DNA of 64,000 nt from Hippasteria phrygiana (GCA_037893225.1 JAZGUH010000760.1:597456-661455), one strand, 5' to 3'. Shown: positions 1 through 10,490, counted from the first letter of the stretch. Numbers and translations are program-made. The notes: a model not told the origin generated them from the letters alone.

Positions 1-13
1 CCAAAATCAGTCA

Positions 14-1844
14 GTGACTAGCTTGAAAATTCCAGCTCTAGGCTCATGACATGTGAGATTCGCCATTAGAGCTGGAAGGAATTCTATAGTAGGCAGATTC
101 ACGCGAACCGTCGTTGGCGGCGCTATTTGCGGAACTGATTTTCTGTCGCGTGCTAGTGACCGGCCGAAAGTTTGTCGACTCCCGACCGTACTCGTGAAAA
201 ACGCATAGGCGGAGTAATTACTATTTCCTGGTTACGGTGATGCGGCTTCAAAGTTTTTCTGGTCGCCATTTTATTGATCAGGGATTTCTGCAGTCGATAA
301 AAAGAAAATCAACGACAGAAGACCTTTCCTTGTTTATATACGGCCAGCTTTATTTCGGTAAATTTTTACGATTTCCTTGTTTAACTTTTGAGTGTAAAAT
401 TCTAACATAAGGGGTAATCTTTCGATGTTCTAGTGTCACTAATTGGATACACCACATTGTGTTCATCTTAAAAACATTCTGTCACTCGACAAAAACTGTA
501 TCGGATAAACGGTAACAACCGACAGGAAATTACCGGGAGGGAAATAAAAAATTAAAAAATCGCTGGTTTCGGCATTTTGACTTGAAGAATCGGGGTATCA
601 TGCACGGGTGGAATTTGATATCCAATGCAATTTTATAAAACAGGACAAACCAAATTATTTTGTTGTTCGTTTTGTTGATTTGTGCAATAATGCATGCATT
701 TATAATGCGAAAAACAAGTCAGTTCAGAGGATGCATGATACTTACTGCGCCGTGTAGACGTCCGCCAGCCAGCTGCACATGGCCTAGGACTATTTGACGG
801 AACGCGGGCCATGACGTATAGAGAATTCGTCAAGAAGTACAACGATTTGATTTACACATTGCGCGGGCACTGTAGAAGCAGCTGGCCAACGTGCAACTAA
901 ATTCTCACTACGTTCCGTAGATTGCGTTCCATAGATATCGTTCCATAGATATGTTCTAGTCCGTGACGATCCAGTGTACTTTTGTGTGTACGTGTGTATA
1001 CGTATGTAGCACGAACTACGGTAAATTCAAGGCTGAATGTAAAGTCTATTGGAAAACAGTTGTTTGCGTATTCGGTGAGCGCGAACATGCGCTGTAGTAT
1101 TCCTGTCGATGCTTGGGATTCATGCTTAAAAGCTTATATTTTCGTTTTATTTAATCATTTATTGGCAAATAATTGTTGTTTTTTAATTGTAAATTATTTT
1201 TGTATTCCTAACAAATTGATGAAAACAAAATGAGGCAATTGATACCGTATGAAATTGTACACTAAATGACCAAAAATTTAAATCAACAAAACTCCGTAAC
1301 TTTGCAAAGGGTTACCCTATAATGACCAATGACCCCTCATTTTATTTCTAAATGTTTACTCTTTCCAGTGATATAACATTTAAAAGTATTGAAGCAACTT
1401 AAAATGTTCATGAATCTGCCTATCTGCCTATACAACGGCTGTTTGCTGATCGCTGTCAGTATTTCAGCAAACAGCCGTTGGATATCGAGCCCTGAGGCGC
1501 GCGTAGTGCCGCTGGCCGATAATCGATCGGAAAACATCGTTCATGTTAAAAAAACCGCTCCATTACTTTGTACACAGCTGGTTTGTGCATGCACCAATTT
1601 GCACGGAAAATTTGGTTTTTTTTTTCGGGTTTAACTTGATCACATTCTCATTTTGAGTGGATGAAAAGCTGCATGAATGACTGCTCTACCTTGAAGGTGA
1701 GTGTTTAGTTGATATATTCAGGGAAACGGAAGATATCGGCAAGATCTTAAACGACCCTAACGAACCCTATAGAATTCCTTCCAGCTCTAATGGCGAATCT
1801 CACATGTCATGAGCCTAGAGCTGGAATTTTTAAGCTAGTCAGTA
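14..1844. mobile_element. Non-autonomous element with ~75-bp terminal inverted repeats
   Basis: The left arm (about 14-89) and right arm (about 1766-1844) are near-perfect reverse complements. Both include the word TTCCAGCTCTA, the ATGACATGTGAGATTCGCC core and TAGAGCTGGAAGGAATTC. Each arm also folds on itself, because CCAGCTCTA at its outer side pairs with TAGAGCTGG at its inner side. The ~1.68 kb interior shows no transposase-like reading frame. It contains a perfect 17-bp stem hairpin at 1433-1449/1464-1480. I read this as a non-autonomous DNA element or fold-back; the superfamily is not assignable, and no clear target duplication was seen because the left flank is cut by the window edge. 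Confidence 0.7.
1433..1480. repeat. Perfect 17-bp stem hairpin
   Basis: CAACGGCTGTTTGCTGA at 1433-1449 is exactly reverse-complementary to 1464-1480, with a 14-nt loop. It lies inside the inverted-repeat element and probably forms a cruciform or RNA stem; no function is evident. Confidence 0.75.
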
Positions 1845-2530
1845 ACCACAAAATCTTAGACTTTTTCTATTCAGAAAAATGTTCCTGCGATATACATGTA
1901 TCGTGCCACCAGCTATATTCGCGCGTAGGCAATATTCGCGCGTAGGCAATATTCGCGTACCACCTTTCTCCATGTGAATTAATTAAGTAGTAACTAAATA
2001 TGGTTCCACGGGGCCCTCGTAGAATGTGACGCAATGACCTTTGCGCCGTTTGCGAATATGGGCTACATCGATTTTGGCATCACGGAGGCAGTGCGTTTGA
2101 GGATGATGAGATTCGTTGTTAGCTGTGACACTTGGCTGCAATGGAAGTGTATTTTCTGGCAGGTAGGTAGCAACACTGGGAAACTAGAAGTATAGGCAAA
2201 GGCTCTATTTATTTGGTTCACGGGAGTGAAATTTCATTGTGGAGCTTGGGTGCGCGAAAATTGCCAACACGTGGATACATGTAGGGAAAGTTCAGTTTAA
2301 TTAATTTACATGTATTTCTACAGTGTTCACTGTAGTGAAGTGAAGACTGTAGTTAGTTTGTCTGTGCTGTGTTAAATGTTCTTGGCACAGTGTATGGTCA
2401 CATACATGTATAGTGTTCACATATATGTGTGATTTCTGCTATAATTTTTACGGATTTGGCAGACATAAATCTTGAAATAACAGGTGTGCCACATGTTTAT
2501 ATATGAAAATGAATAAAACTGCTGCAAACT
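1845..2530. other. Unassigned interval with a short tandem repeat and an orphan exon-like frame
   Basis: A 17-bp unit (TATTCGCGCGTAGGCAA) is repeated about 2.5 times at 1916-1957. An ATG frame of 43 codons at 2034-2162 stays open up to a CAG|GTAGGT donor-like site. It has no glycine-rich or other hnRNP L-like N-terminal character, so I do not call it an exon. Nothing else is recognisable. Confidence 0.4.
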
Positions 2531-2925
2531 GCTGACTGACTGAATGGACCTGAAATATACAAATCAAAAAATTAGCTGGCCTGACGTTTCGAACTTAAGC
2601 AAGTTCTTTCTCAAAGGCAAATGACAGAGTACAAGAAACAAACATGTAGGGAACACACATGCATGAGGGGGTGGGTGGAGAAACACAAAAGAGGGATGCA
2701 AGGGAGCATGGCAGTGGGTAAACATCAAAGAGAGAGGTTTGGGTAAGGATGAATGCGGGGAGGGATTAGGATGAAGGTTGAAGCTGGGGAATTGGACAAA
2801 GGAATGTGGTTAGTGGCAAAGATAAACAGGAAATGGTAAGACAACCCCATTTGGCCAAGAGACCCCAAGAGGGTTTGCCAGGAGGATAATCTGTAAACAA
2901 ATGACAATGGGGGAAAAATTAAAAG
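2531..2925 (-). repeat. 3' untranslated region of the Penelope-like element
   Basis: This interval follows the stop codon of the minus-strand retroelement frame and is taken as its 3' region; the exact end is not defined. On the minus strand it carries a stem-loop (GAACTT/AAGTTC, 2591-2606) followed directly by GAAACGTC (complement of 2583-2590), reminiscent of the 3' half of a hammerhead ribozyme core. The expected CUGAUGA half is not intact. Confidence 0.45.
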
Positions 2926-4602
2926 TTAATCATTCCCTTCCTGGATGTTTAGACCATGTGGTTGAATAGTCCGAAGACGTTTCATCCAAACTTTCTCTCG
3001 GCTGAGGCGAACTGAGTCCTTGCGGTGGAAAAGTGATTCTATGCCCTGTAGAATCATATCAGAAATGGAATGGTTAGGCAAGTTGAAGTGATGACCAACA
3101 GGGGTGTCAATTTTCTTGGTGTTTACAGTCGATCGATGGCCATAGAAACGCTTCTTGAGCGTGTTCTTGGTCTCCCCGACATACTGGATACCACAAACCC
3201 TGCAAGAAATGAGATATATGACATTAGAGGTGTTGCAAGTAATGTTGCCATTGGTTCTGTGAGTAGTTCCAGATGAATGGCCAGAAAAGGAGTCAGACTC
3301 CTGCATGTGAGTCTGGCAAACAACACACCTGGAATCGCACTTAAAAGTACCATGCTGTATGGGAGGGGATGCAGCCAAGGTGGGGACCTCGGCTCGAACA
3401 ATCAGGTCTCGTAGATTGCGGGGGCGCCTATAAGCCAATATTGGGTTGTCAGGGGCGGCACGGGCAAGGCGATCTGAAGTATGAAGGATATGATGGTTGT
3501 CATTAGTTATTTTACGAAGGGGAGGGAGACTAGGATGAAAGGTGGTGACCAAGGGAATCTTGGGGTCGGCATTAGTGCTAGGTGTCTTTTTCTTGAGCGC
3601 AAAATCTCTGGTGATAGATTTGGCTCTGGCGATAGCACGTTGAACTTGGCGGGAGCTGTGGCCCCTGGCAACCAAGTTATTCTTCAGTACCTGTACATGA
3701 TGGGAAAAGTCAGAATTATTAGAACAAATCCTTCTGAGTCTAAGTGCCTGGCTGAATGCTATGCCTGTCTTGCAATGCCTGGGGTGACAGCTGGAGGAGT
3801 GGAGGTACTGGTGGGTGTCTGTGGGTTTAGAATACAGATCAGTGGTTACCGAGTTGTCTTCCTTGCGGATGGTGACATCCAGGAAGTTGGTCTGATGCAC
3901 TGAATACTCTGATGTAAACTTGATGGTCCTGTGGAAGGAATTAATGTGATTAATGAAAGTCTCCAGACTGTCCTGATCACTGGTCCAGATGAAAAATACA
4001 TCGTCAATATATCTCCACCATACCCAGGGGCGACATGGTGCTGAGGCAAGCATGCGCTCTTCGAGGTCGCCCATGAAGAGGCATGCAAAGGAGGGGGCCA
4101 TGCGAGTGCCCATGGCTGTACCGTGTACCTGTAGATAGTGTTTGCCTAGGAAGGAAAAATTGTTCTTGGTTAGTACAAGTCTCATGAGGGTGCCAATATC
4201 ACTGATGGGTGGGGTTGTGTGTCCTGCCTTGGCCAGGGACGAGGAACAAGCACGAATACCCTCCTCGTGGGGGATGTTGGTGTACAGGGATGAAACGTCA
4301 AAAGTCCCAATGATGGCTGTGCTGGGAATCTTGTTCTTGATTCCATCCAGCTTGCGCAGAAAGTCTGGGGTGTCATGGATGTATGATGGCATCTGTGGAA
4401 CGAGGGGTTTGAGAAAACTGTCAATAAACAGGGAGATACGTTCCGTAGGTGAACCATTACCAGAGACAATGGGCCTACCGGGGTTGCCAGCCTTGTGAAT
4501 CTTTGGAAGGAGATAAAATCTGGCAGTCCTACAGTCAGAGGGAGAGAGAAATTTATGAGCTTTCTTAGACAGCTGGTCACGTGATCGCATATCGTCCAGC
4601 AC
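2926..4602 (-). CDS. Penelope-like retroelement: reverse transcriptase with C-terminal GIY-YIG endonuclease (5'-truncated)
   Basis: This uninterrupted frame of about 558 codons encodes the two enzymes of Penelope-like elements. The reverse transcriptase copies element RNA and the GIY-YIG nuclease nicks target DNA. Visible motifs are RTARFYLLPKIHK (26-38) and PGRPIVSGNGSPTE (41-54). Next come FDVSSLYTNIPHEEG (101-115), GTAMGTRMAPSF (161-172), the catalytic YIDD (198-201) and NFLDVTIR (239-246). The endonuclease begins with NVIYLISCRVCGIQYVGETK (460-479) and runs close to the C-terminus. Family proteins are usually longer at the N-terminus. Here an in-frame stop lies five codons before the first codon shown (GTG at 4600-4602, so the true start is unknown). 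The copy is therefore probably 5'-truncated, although its remaining frame has no stops or shifts, suggesting recent insertion. Plus-strand frames over the same interval are antisense shadows. Confidence 0.93.
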   Translation of the reverse strand: MLDDMRSRDQLSKKAHKFLSPSDCRTARFYLLPKIHKAGNPGRPIVSGNGSPTERISLFIDSFLKPLVPQMPSYIHDTPDFLRKLDGIKNKIPSTAIIGTFDVSSLYTNIPHEEGIRACSSSLAKAGHTTPPISDIGTLMRLVLTKNNFSFLGKHYLQVHGTAMGTRMAPSFACLFMGDLEERMLASAPCRPWVWWRYIDDVFFIWTSDQDSLETFINHINSFHRTIKFTSEYSVHQTNFLDVTIRKEDNSVTTDLYSKPTDTHQYLHSSSCHPRHCKTGIAFSQALRLRRICSNNSDFSHHVQVLKNNLVARGHSSRQVQRAIARAKSITRDFALKKKTPSTNADPKIPLVTTFHPSLPPLRKITNDNHHILHTSDRLARAAPDNPILAYRRPRNLRDLIVRAEVPTLAASPPIQHGTFKCDSRCVVCQTHMQESDSFSGHSSGTTHRTNGNITCNTSNVIYLISCRVCGIQYVGETKNTLKKRFYGHRSTVNTKKIDTPVGHHFNLPNHSISDMILQGIESLFHRKDSVRLSREKVWMKRLRTIQPHGLNIQEGND

Positions 4603-4661
4603 CTGTTTATATAGTTATTATCAAGAAGAGTTTATTATTTTTCAAGGTTTTAATGGGGGTA

Positions 4662-4976
4662 TTAACCCTAACCTACCTAAATCCATCAAAATCCAAACCC
4701 TGTTTTGGAGGATTCGGGTGGCTTCAGGATACCTCCATATTGAAAACTGGGGGATTTTGATGGATTGGGGATTTTGATGGATTGGGGATTTTGATGGATT
4801 GAGGATTTTGATGGATTGAGGATTGTAAGCCTAGCCGTACTGCAGGATTTTGATGGATTCAGGATACCTCCATATTGAGCAGTCACTAAAACCAACGTTT
4901 TGTGCATGACAAAATAGGTGGATTTTGGCGGATTCAGGATACTTTCTAGTAAAGTTACCCAAGGGGTTAGGGTTAA
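4662..4976. mobile_element. piggyBac-like miniature element (TTAA-CCCTAACC ends)
   Basis: TTAA at 4662-4665 and 4973-4976 brackets a 307-bp interior that starts CCCTAACC and ends GGTTAGGG. The interior repeats GGATTTTGATGGATTG several times (4743-4830) and the related GGATACCTCCATATTG twice. TTAA target duplication with CCC...GGG ends is the piggyBac pattern. No transposase frame is present. Confidence 0.7.
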
Positions 4977-5451
4977 AGTAAAATCTTTCTGAGGCAACTA
5001 ACAGCCCTGCAGCTGAAAGAATACTCCCAGGGTGTACATGTACATGTAGAACTAAAAACACTTTTTCTGGGTGTGGGGGGAAGTCAAATCTTGTCAGATC
5101 TAGCTAGCCAGATCCTCCATTTAGAACTTCTAAAATTTACAGGTAAAACTCGTGTTTTCAGAAACCCCAACTCCCCAGTAGGTGGGGTGAACAATCACAT
5201 TGAAATGGGAGGATTCAGGAAGTCCTGTTAGGATAAAGCAAAATACTCCATTTAATTTGAGAAAAGCAAAACAAATTTTAAAATTTGCCCTAAATGTTAA
5301 TTGCATCAGGCCATAATGCTTAGGCCCGAAGTCCATTTAGGGCCGGTCTGCATACCGGCTCCCGGTATCAGACCGATTTAAACTGCGGACAGTATTTTAC
5401 CCCTCCCCGGACTGTACAAGTCCACTTGCTCCTTGGCATTTCAAAGCCATC

Positions 5452-5606
5452 TTAACCCTTTCAGCCCCAATGGCCACTATAGTTGCCATGCACTATACCC
5501 AGCTTCAGCCCCAATGGTGATTAAAGTGGACTAAGTGCTTTGTTCCTGAACAATGTGGTCACCAGAGGCTGCCTGCCAATAAACAATGCGGGGCTAAAAG
5601 GGTTAT
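5452..5606. mobile_element. Small TTAA-CCC element
   Basis: TTAACCCTTTCAGCCCC on the left (from 5452) is mirrored by GGGGCTAAAAGGGTTAT on the right (to 5606). The sense of the ends matches the piggyBac-like pattern; the right target site has decayed to TTAT. Confidence 0.55.
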
Positions 5607-5995
5607 TGAATAGACTTGCTGTTGAGCTTGGCTAGCTGGCTGCCTGATGGCCCTGGAGAGTGTTGACAATGGGGAGTGTATTGACTGATGACTGATACAT
5701 TGTATACCTGTTTGTGTAGTGATTACCGAAGTGTGAATACTGTGTGGTCAGATCTGTCCAGCAGCAAACTCTTTGAAACTGAGTAAACATTTAGGGCCTT
5801 TAACCTGTGGAAGATTATATCAGATTAAAGTCACCCCATTGTCTGCATTTACAAATGTAAAAGGAGTTCACCAGCCCAGGAATTGGACACAATGGACTCC
5901 CAAACAGGGCCAGCCTTCCAGTAGAGGCTCGGACAGTATCCAACCAGGTTTGGGATGATTAAAATGAACCAGTTTGCGTACCGGGAGACGGTATA

Positions 5996-7046
5996 TAGGG
6001 CCAATGGTTTTCCGCAATCGCGGAAAACGGACGGAATTCACGGAATCTGCTCCTCGAAACGGAAAACGGGATTTGAATCTGAAGACAAAAACTTCTGCAG
6101 TTTTATTGATAAAAAAACATAATTTCGTAAAATGTATTGGTTCAAAACAAATTGTTGATGATTGATTGAACAGACGAGCCATTAACAAATGAGTGTTGTT
6201 TAGATCACGATTGTTGGGGGAACCAAAAAGTTCAAGATCAGAGCAATAAATATTACGAGATCATTACCGTTAGCAAGCGAGTGACAGACACGACGTACGC
6301 CGTAGCTTTCAGTCAGCGCACGGGTGAAAATCATCACTCACGGAACGCTCTCGCATGTCTCTTTTGCTCCATCGGCAGGTGTATTTTTCTCCGTTCAATC
6401 AACCATTCATTTACATCTAACTTTGGCTCTATTAAAATGCATGTTGTGCTTAATTATCCAGGTCCAAAAATCTACCGTAAACTATCCTATTTTGTCGCCT
6501 CACGTTAGCGTGAACAAAAAATGACGGACATGAATTTTGCTTCGAAGCTAGTTCCGCCTGAAGAAATACAAATCACGTGATGCGTGCGCGACGTATACGG
6601 CTATTGCATGTTTCTTATGTGTGTGGTGGTGGCGGTGCAGTAATAATTACTTGACTGTGAAGTTAAATACTAAGTCTGTAAATGGATCGGCCGTTGATAA
6701 AATAGCAATCTTTTTTTCCCAATTTTCCTGCGTCCAACCGAACTACTATTTCATTATCGTCTCGGAACCATTTTCTTCTGAACAACAAAAACAAAATCAA
6801 GAGAATATACAAAACAGTTCTAGCATAAAACAATTGAGACCCTAATTAATTGCTAGTTAATTATTAAACAATGCATTAACCTTTTAAATTTACAATTATA
6901 TGTACTGCCTGTGTACATGGTGTATGTTTAAATGCACTTTTATGTATTGAAAAAAATGTGAAACGGAATTTTTCAGCCTGAAACGGAATTTAGAATTTTT
7001 GAACATGGAATTTGCACTTTTCTGAAACGGAAAATCATTGGCCCTA
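5996..7046. mobile_element. 1,051-bp element with TAGGGCCAATG ends and a GGTATA flank duplication
   Basis: The ends are TAGGGCCAATGGTTTTCCG and, mirrored, CGGAAAATCATTGGCCCTA. Both are directly abutted by GGTATA (5990-5995 and 7047-7052), read as a 6-bp target duplication. Several CGGAAAA/GGAATTT words recur near both ends. No long transposase frame is present, so it is non-autonomous. Confidence 0.68.
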
Positions 7047-7145
7047 GGTATACCATAGAGCAAGTTGCTCTATGGGTATACATAGTTTTACATACCGGCC
7101 CTATTTAGACTTGGGGCCTTACAAGTTACATGCATTGTGGCCTCA

Positions 7146-7293
7146 TTAACCCTCCTACTATTATAACTGTCACAGCCTATCAAAAAATCTACCCACCAAC
7201 TCTCACAGCTTGTGTGTGTTTCAACCTGTCACTTGATAGGTTTTGATATAAGGGTAGTCGGCTCCATTTTGGCACCGAGAAAGGGAGGGTTAA
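7146..7293. mobile_element. 148-bp TTAA-CCCTCC miniature element
   Basis: TTAACCCTCC at the left is mirrored by GGAGGGTTAA at the right. The length and TTAA borders fit the piggyBac-like set elsewhere in the window. Confidence 0.6.
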
Positions 7294-8500
7294 CAAAACT
7301 TTGATTACACATGTATAATTTTTTTTTAAAGGCACTCACTGCCCTGAATTCCACCCCCCCCCAAAAAAAAAACCATTAATCTCTTCAGTCAGTTACCTAA
7401 CCTATTTTTAAGGAGAAATGAGAAAAAAAGAAACGAAACACTAATCATCTAACATTTAGACTGGCACCACACATAATGCAGCCTGTACATAGCCAAACTG
7501 GTCTGGTACGAACCCCCTAATTTATAAATAGGACTAGGCAATGTGCAATGAAAAACTGATAAATTTATTTCTTTGTTCACTTTGAAAATTAAAACAATGG
7601 TAGACCAGTATGGGCAATAAGGGCAGTATGGGCAGAAAGTTAAATTACAAAACATTACGGACTGATAATCAAACCACTAAAAACAAGTAATGAATCGGGG
7701 CTATCAGTTAATATCGGTAACTTCAAATATGGAAGCTTCACACATGTACATTGTACATGTGTGCACAACGAGTGAGTTAATGTAAACAAAATAAACAATG
7801 TCAACATCAATGAAAATTGTATCAAATGAAGTCCCGGTAGGTACAATACAAGCATTATTTAAACGATTGGAACTGCATACATAGATCAGTCAAATTTAAT
7901 TGATTAGTTGATTATTGGTCGATTGCTTGAGTTGACAATTGTATTGACAACAATATTCTTTTTATTTTCTATGTCTGTGAGCCTGTGGGGCATATCAGCT
8001 ACAATAATCAGTGTCCATCCACCTTGATGGTGCATTTTGCACACATGTACATGTACATGTACATGTACATGTACTGTTACTACTGTTTTGAAGAAATCAC
8101 AGTCTTCCTTTTTTTGTTTACACAAATTGAAGATCCTTAGTGGTTCAGGGTGCTAATAATAATTGTTCACAGGAGATTTGCTTTTTGGATACCAAAAGTT
8201 TACTCTTACAGTTGTTGATGGTTGTTTATCATTTGAAGCATGATATGGGACAGAGGGATCTTTCAGATCTGGGGTATGTTAGGTAACAATAGTCTGCAGT
8301 GTGTATAGGGTATAGGGACAAGAGGGGGAGGGGGGGGTAACAATTGGTCCCATATCTTGCTGGGTATATTGTTTATGGTAATAGTATGACAATACTAAAC
8401 AGTCTGGCAACAACTCTAAATTAACAGGAAACAATTTAGGCAAATAATCACCCCAGGGGAAATAAACAATTCATGTTACCCGTATAATCCACAAATCAAC
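7294..8500. other. No gene seen; (ACATGT)n microsatellite
   Basis: The only structured sequence is an ACATGT tract at about 8041-8074, self-complementary so able to form a hairpin. The rest is AT-rich with short homopolymers; no coding or RNA gene could be supported. Confidence 0.5.
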
Positions 8501-8503
8501 TAT

Positions 8504-9720
8504 GGCCCTGTTCCCACTAGATCCACCAATTGGGGGATCCGATCCACCTTTTGCCAAATTGCCGGATCAGTTCCCGCAATTGTGTGTAGTGGGAACGCTA
8601 ACCGTTATAAGGTGGATCAGGATCTGATCCACCTTTCTTGATCCACCTTTGGACCAGGATACAGATCCCCAATTGGTGGATCAGATCCTGCAATTGGTGG
8701 ATCACGATCAAGTGGGAACGCAAAAGGTGGATCTGATACGGCAATTTGACCTGTCAATATCCGGCTGGTGCACGAGAGGCGCGAACATTTTGCGGTCTGA
8801 TGAACGAAGAAATACGTTTAGGCGTGTAGCTCATGTGAAAATTGTCCACGTGCACAACATGCACAATAAACAACTACTGAACTACGGGCTGTATACAAAA
8901 TGTGTCACCACGGGTGCGCGATGCATGCGTCAGCGCACATGTACTACGTCCTAGGCTTTTTACAATTTCTGGTGCGTACTGGGAAAGTCGTCCGTTTCTA
9001 AACCTTTTTCATTTGTGTAATTTTACATATTTTAGCATCCATAAATACATTTTGTAATTCTGTGTTAGTGTATAGCCCGCAGCGTGTCATAGAACAACCG
9101 TAGCAAAGTTTAAAGAAAATACGTTTTACTAGGTTAAACCATGGAGGAATAAAACACAAACGAAACGTTCGATCCGATTCGAGCCAGTACTCCAGAAAAT
9201 CTTGACACAATAAATATCTTGTAAAAACTAACAGACATCATCTTTGCAGAAGTTATATTTGTGTAAAAAGATGGGGGTTTTTACGCGAAAACTATGATTA
9301 CTTAGGGAAGTGATATGAACGTCGCATGTGTGGCATGTACGATTCGCTTGAGTCTGTAGGGAGATTGGTATTTGGCAGCTGATACACCTCAGAGAAATAT
9401 ATTGGTTGATATTCTTGTCATAGAGTACACTTCTTCCTCCATGTTGAAACTTCGAAAACCAAAACTTCGCACATGTACATGTATGTATACGTATGCAATT
9501 TGACCCGTCCCAGCATGCAACACTGCCACAGAGCGCGCTCAGCAAGCAAGCGCATGCGTAATACCGAACTCAGTGACCTTCAGACTCGACACTTCAGTTC
9601 GAAAAGGTGGATCAAGCATAAGTGGGAACGCGACTTGCGGTTTCGTTGCGGTTAGACAACGGTCACACCAAAATGCCGGATCTTGATCCACCTTTTCCCA
9701 ATTCAAGTGGGAACGCGGTC
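8504..9720. mobile_element. ~1.2-kb element rich in GGTGGATC words, TAT flank duplication
   Basis: The left end GGCCCTGTTCCCACT and the right end, read in reverse complement as GACCGCGTTCCCACT, form inverted ends. TAT flanks both sides (8501-8503, 9721-9723). Subterminal sequence on both sides is packed with alternating GGTGGATC and GATCCACC, the usual look of multiple transposase-binding words. The middle has no recognisable protein. Confidence 0.6.
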
Positions 9721-10091
9721 TATGCCACTCAAGCTTTTGGTTGAGTGAGGTGATAACAAATGTGTATTTTATTTTTAATTGTCTGGTTTTGATTACCTGT
9801 GAGGTTCCATTGACCTAACTGTCCAACCTTGCTCCTACTTTATTTAAAGTACACATGTAAATGAAAATGTGATGTTTTCTCATAAGCCTATTGCACATTG
9901 GTTCAATAAGACTTAAAATGCATGAACACTTTTGATGGCATACATGTATGTGGCATCTGCAAGGGAAGTTGGACGTAAGTCGCATGACCTATTTTTGAGC
10001 AATTGGAATTTATATGAAAATCGAAAAAAAAAAATCATGATTTCTGTTTTTGTAAAAATACTGTAGTTTAACCCTAACATCGTAGGCATTC

Positions 10092-10156
10092 ATACTAAGT
10101 AGTATTTCGTAGTACACAGGTATTCAACCTGTGTACTACGAAATACTACTTAGTAT
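10092..10156. repeat. Perfect 30-bp stem with 5-nt loop
   Basis: Bases 10092-10121 are exactly reverse-complementary to 10127-10156 with loop ATTCA. It lies inside the TTAA element; the related copy at 14 kb has a degraded version. Such an uninterrupted stem indicates recent origin or gene-conversion-like repair. Confidence 0.85.
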
Positions 10157-10263
10157 TCTGTAGCACTGGGTCTCTCTGTCTTTGATGATTGAGTGTATCA
10201 TGACAGCAGTCAAGATACTTGCAACTACATGTACAGAGTACTACTTCTATGTAATACAGTTAA

Positions 10264-10466
10264 AGGGCAAGTAAAACGGCGATTGAAATTTTGACTTTTT
10301 TGACTTTTCTGATAGTTTGAATATCCTTTTAATTGATGGAGCTAGTTTGCAGACGAGTTTTTTGTAAAAAAATTTTAAGGGTTGTTTTTCTGAACCATTT
10401 ATCCTGTTTTACGAAAGCTCATGATGTATGTATGTACCAAATTTTACTCGGCGTTTTACTTGCCCT
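10264..10466. mobile_element. 203-bp TTAA-flanked miniature element (AGGGCAAGTAAAAC ends)
   Basis: The left end AGGGCAAGTAAAACG and its mirror CGTTTTACTTGCCCT (ending 10466) are bordered by TTAA on both sides (10260-10263, 10467-10470). The empty site is visible in the related copy at about 14,420 (CAGTTGAGTTAC), so ends and duplication are well defined. Confidence 0.8.
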
Positions 10467-10490
10467 TTAAGTTACTGGGTAAATTATATT

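Larger units (their letters stand above)
5322..7121. mobile_element. Composite inverted-repeat element containing two nested insertions
   Basis: The left end (TAGGCCCGAAGTCCATTTAG, then GGCCGGT) is mirrored at the right end (ACCGGCCCTATTTAGACTTGGGGCC, 7093-7118) with a few mismatches, giving ~40-bp inverted ends. Inside lie a TTAA-flanked element at 5452-5606 and a 1,051-bp element at 5996-7046. No transposase coding is seen. The outer boundary is uncertain by several bases. Confidence 0.5.
10068..10490. mobile_element. TTAA-CCCTAAC element interrupted by a 203-bp insertion
   Basis: It begins TTAACCCTAACATCGTAGGCAT. A second, less perfect copy lies at 14237-14437: both share CACTGGGTCTC/CACCGAGTCTC, GACAGCAGT, ACTACTTCTATGTAATACAG and GGGTAAATTATATTTGTGTCA. 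The 14-kb copy lacks the 203-bp insert, which confirms the insertion. The right end is uncertain (GGGTAAAT rather than GGGTTAA). Confidence 0.55.

Noticed and set aside
1661..1696. Short ATG frame ending AAG|GTGAGT as an hnRNP L first exon
   Set aside because: Twelve codons inside the inverted-end element, with no leader-like composition; an in-frame stop lies just upstream and coincidence is sufficient.
3070..4498. Plus-strand frames opposite the Penelope-like gene
   Set aside because: Antisense shadows of the RT/GIY-YIG frame.
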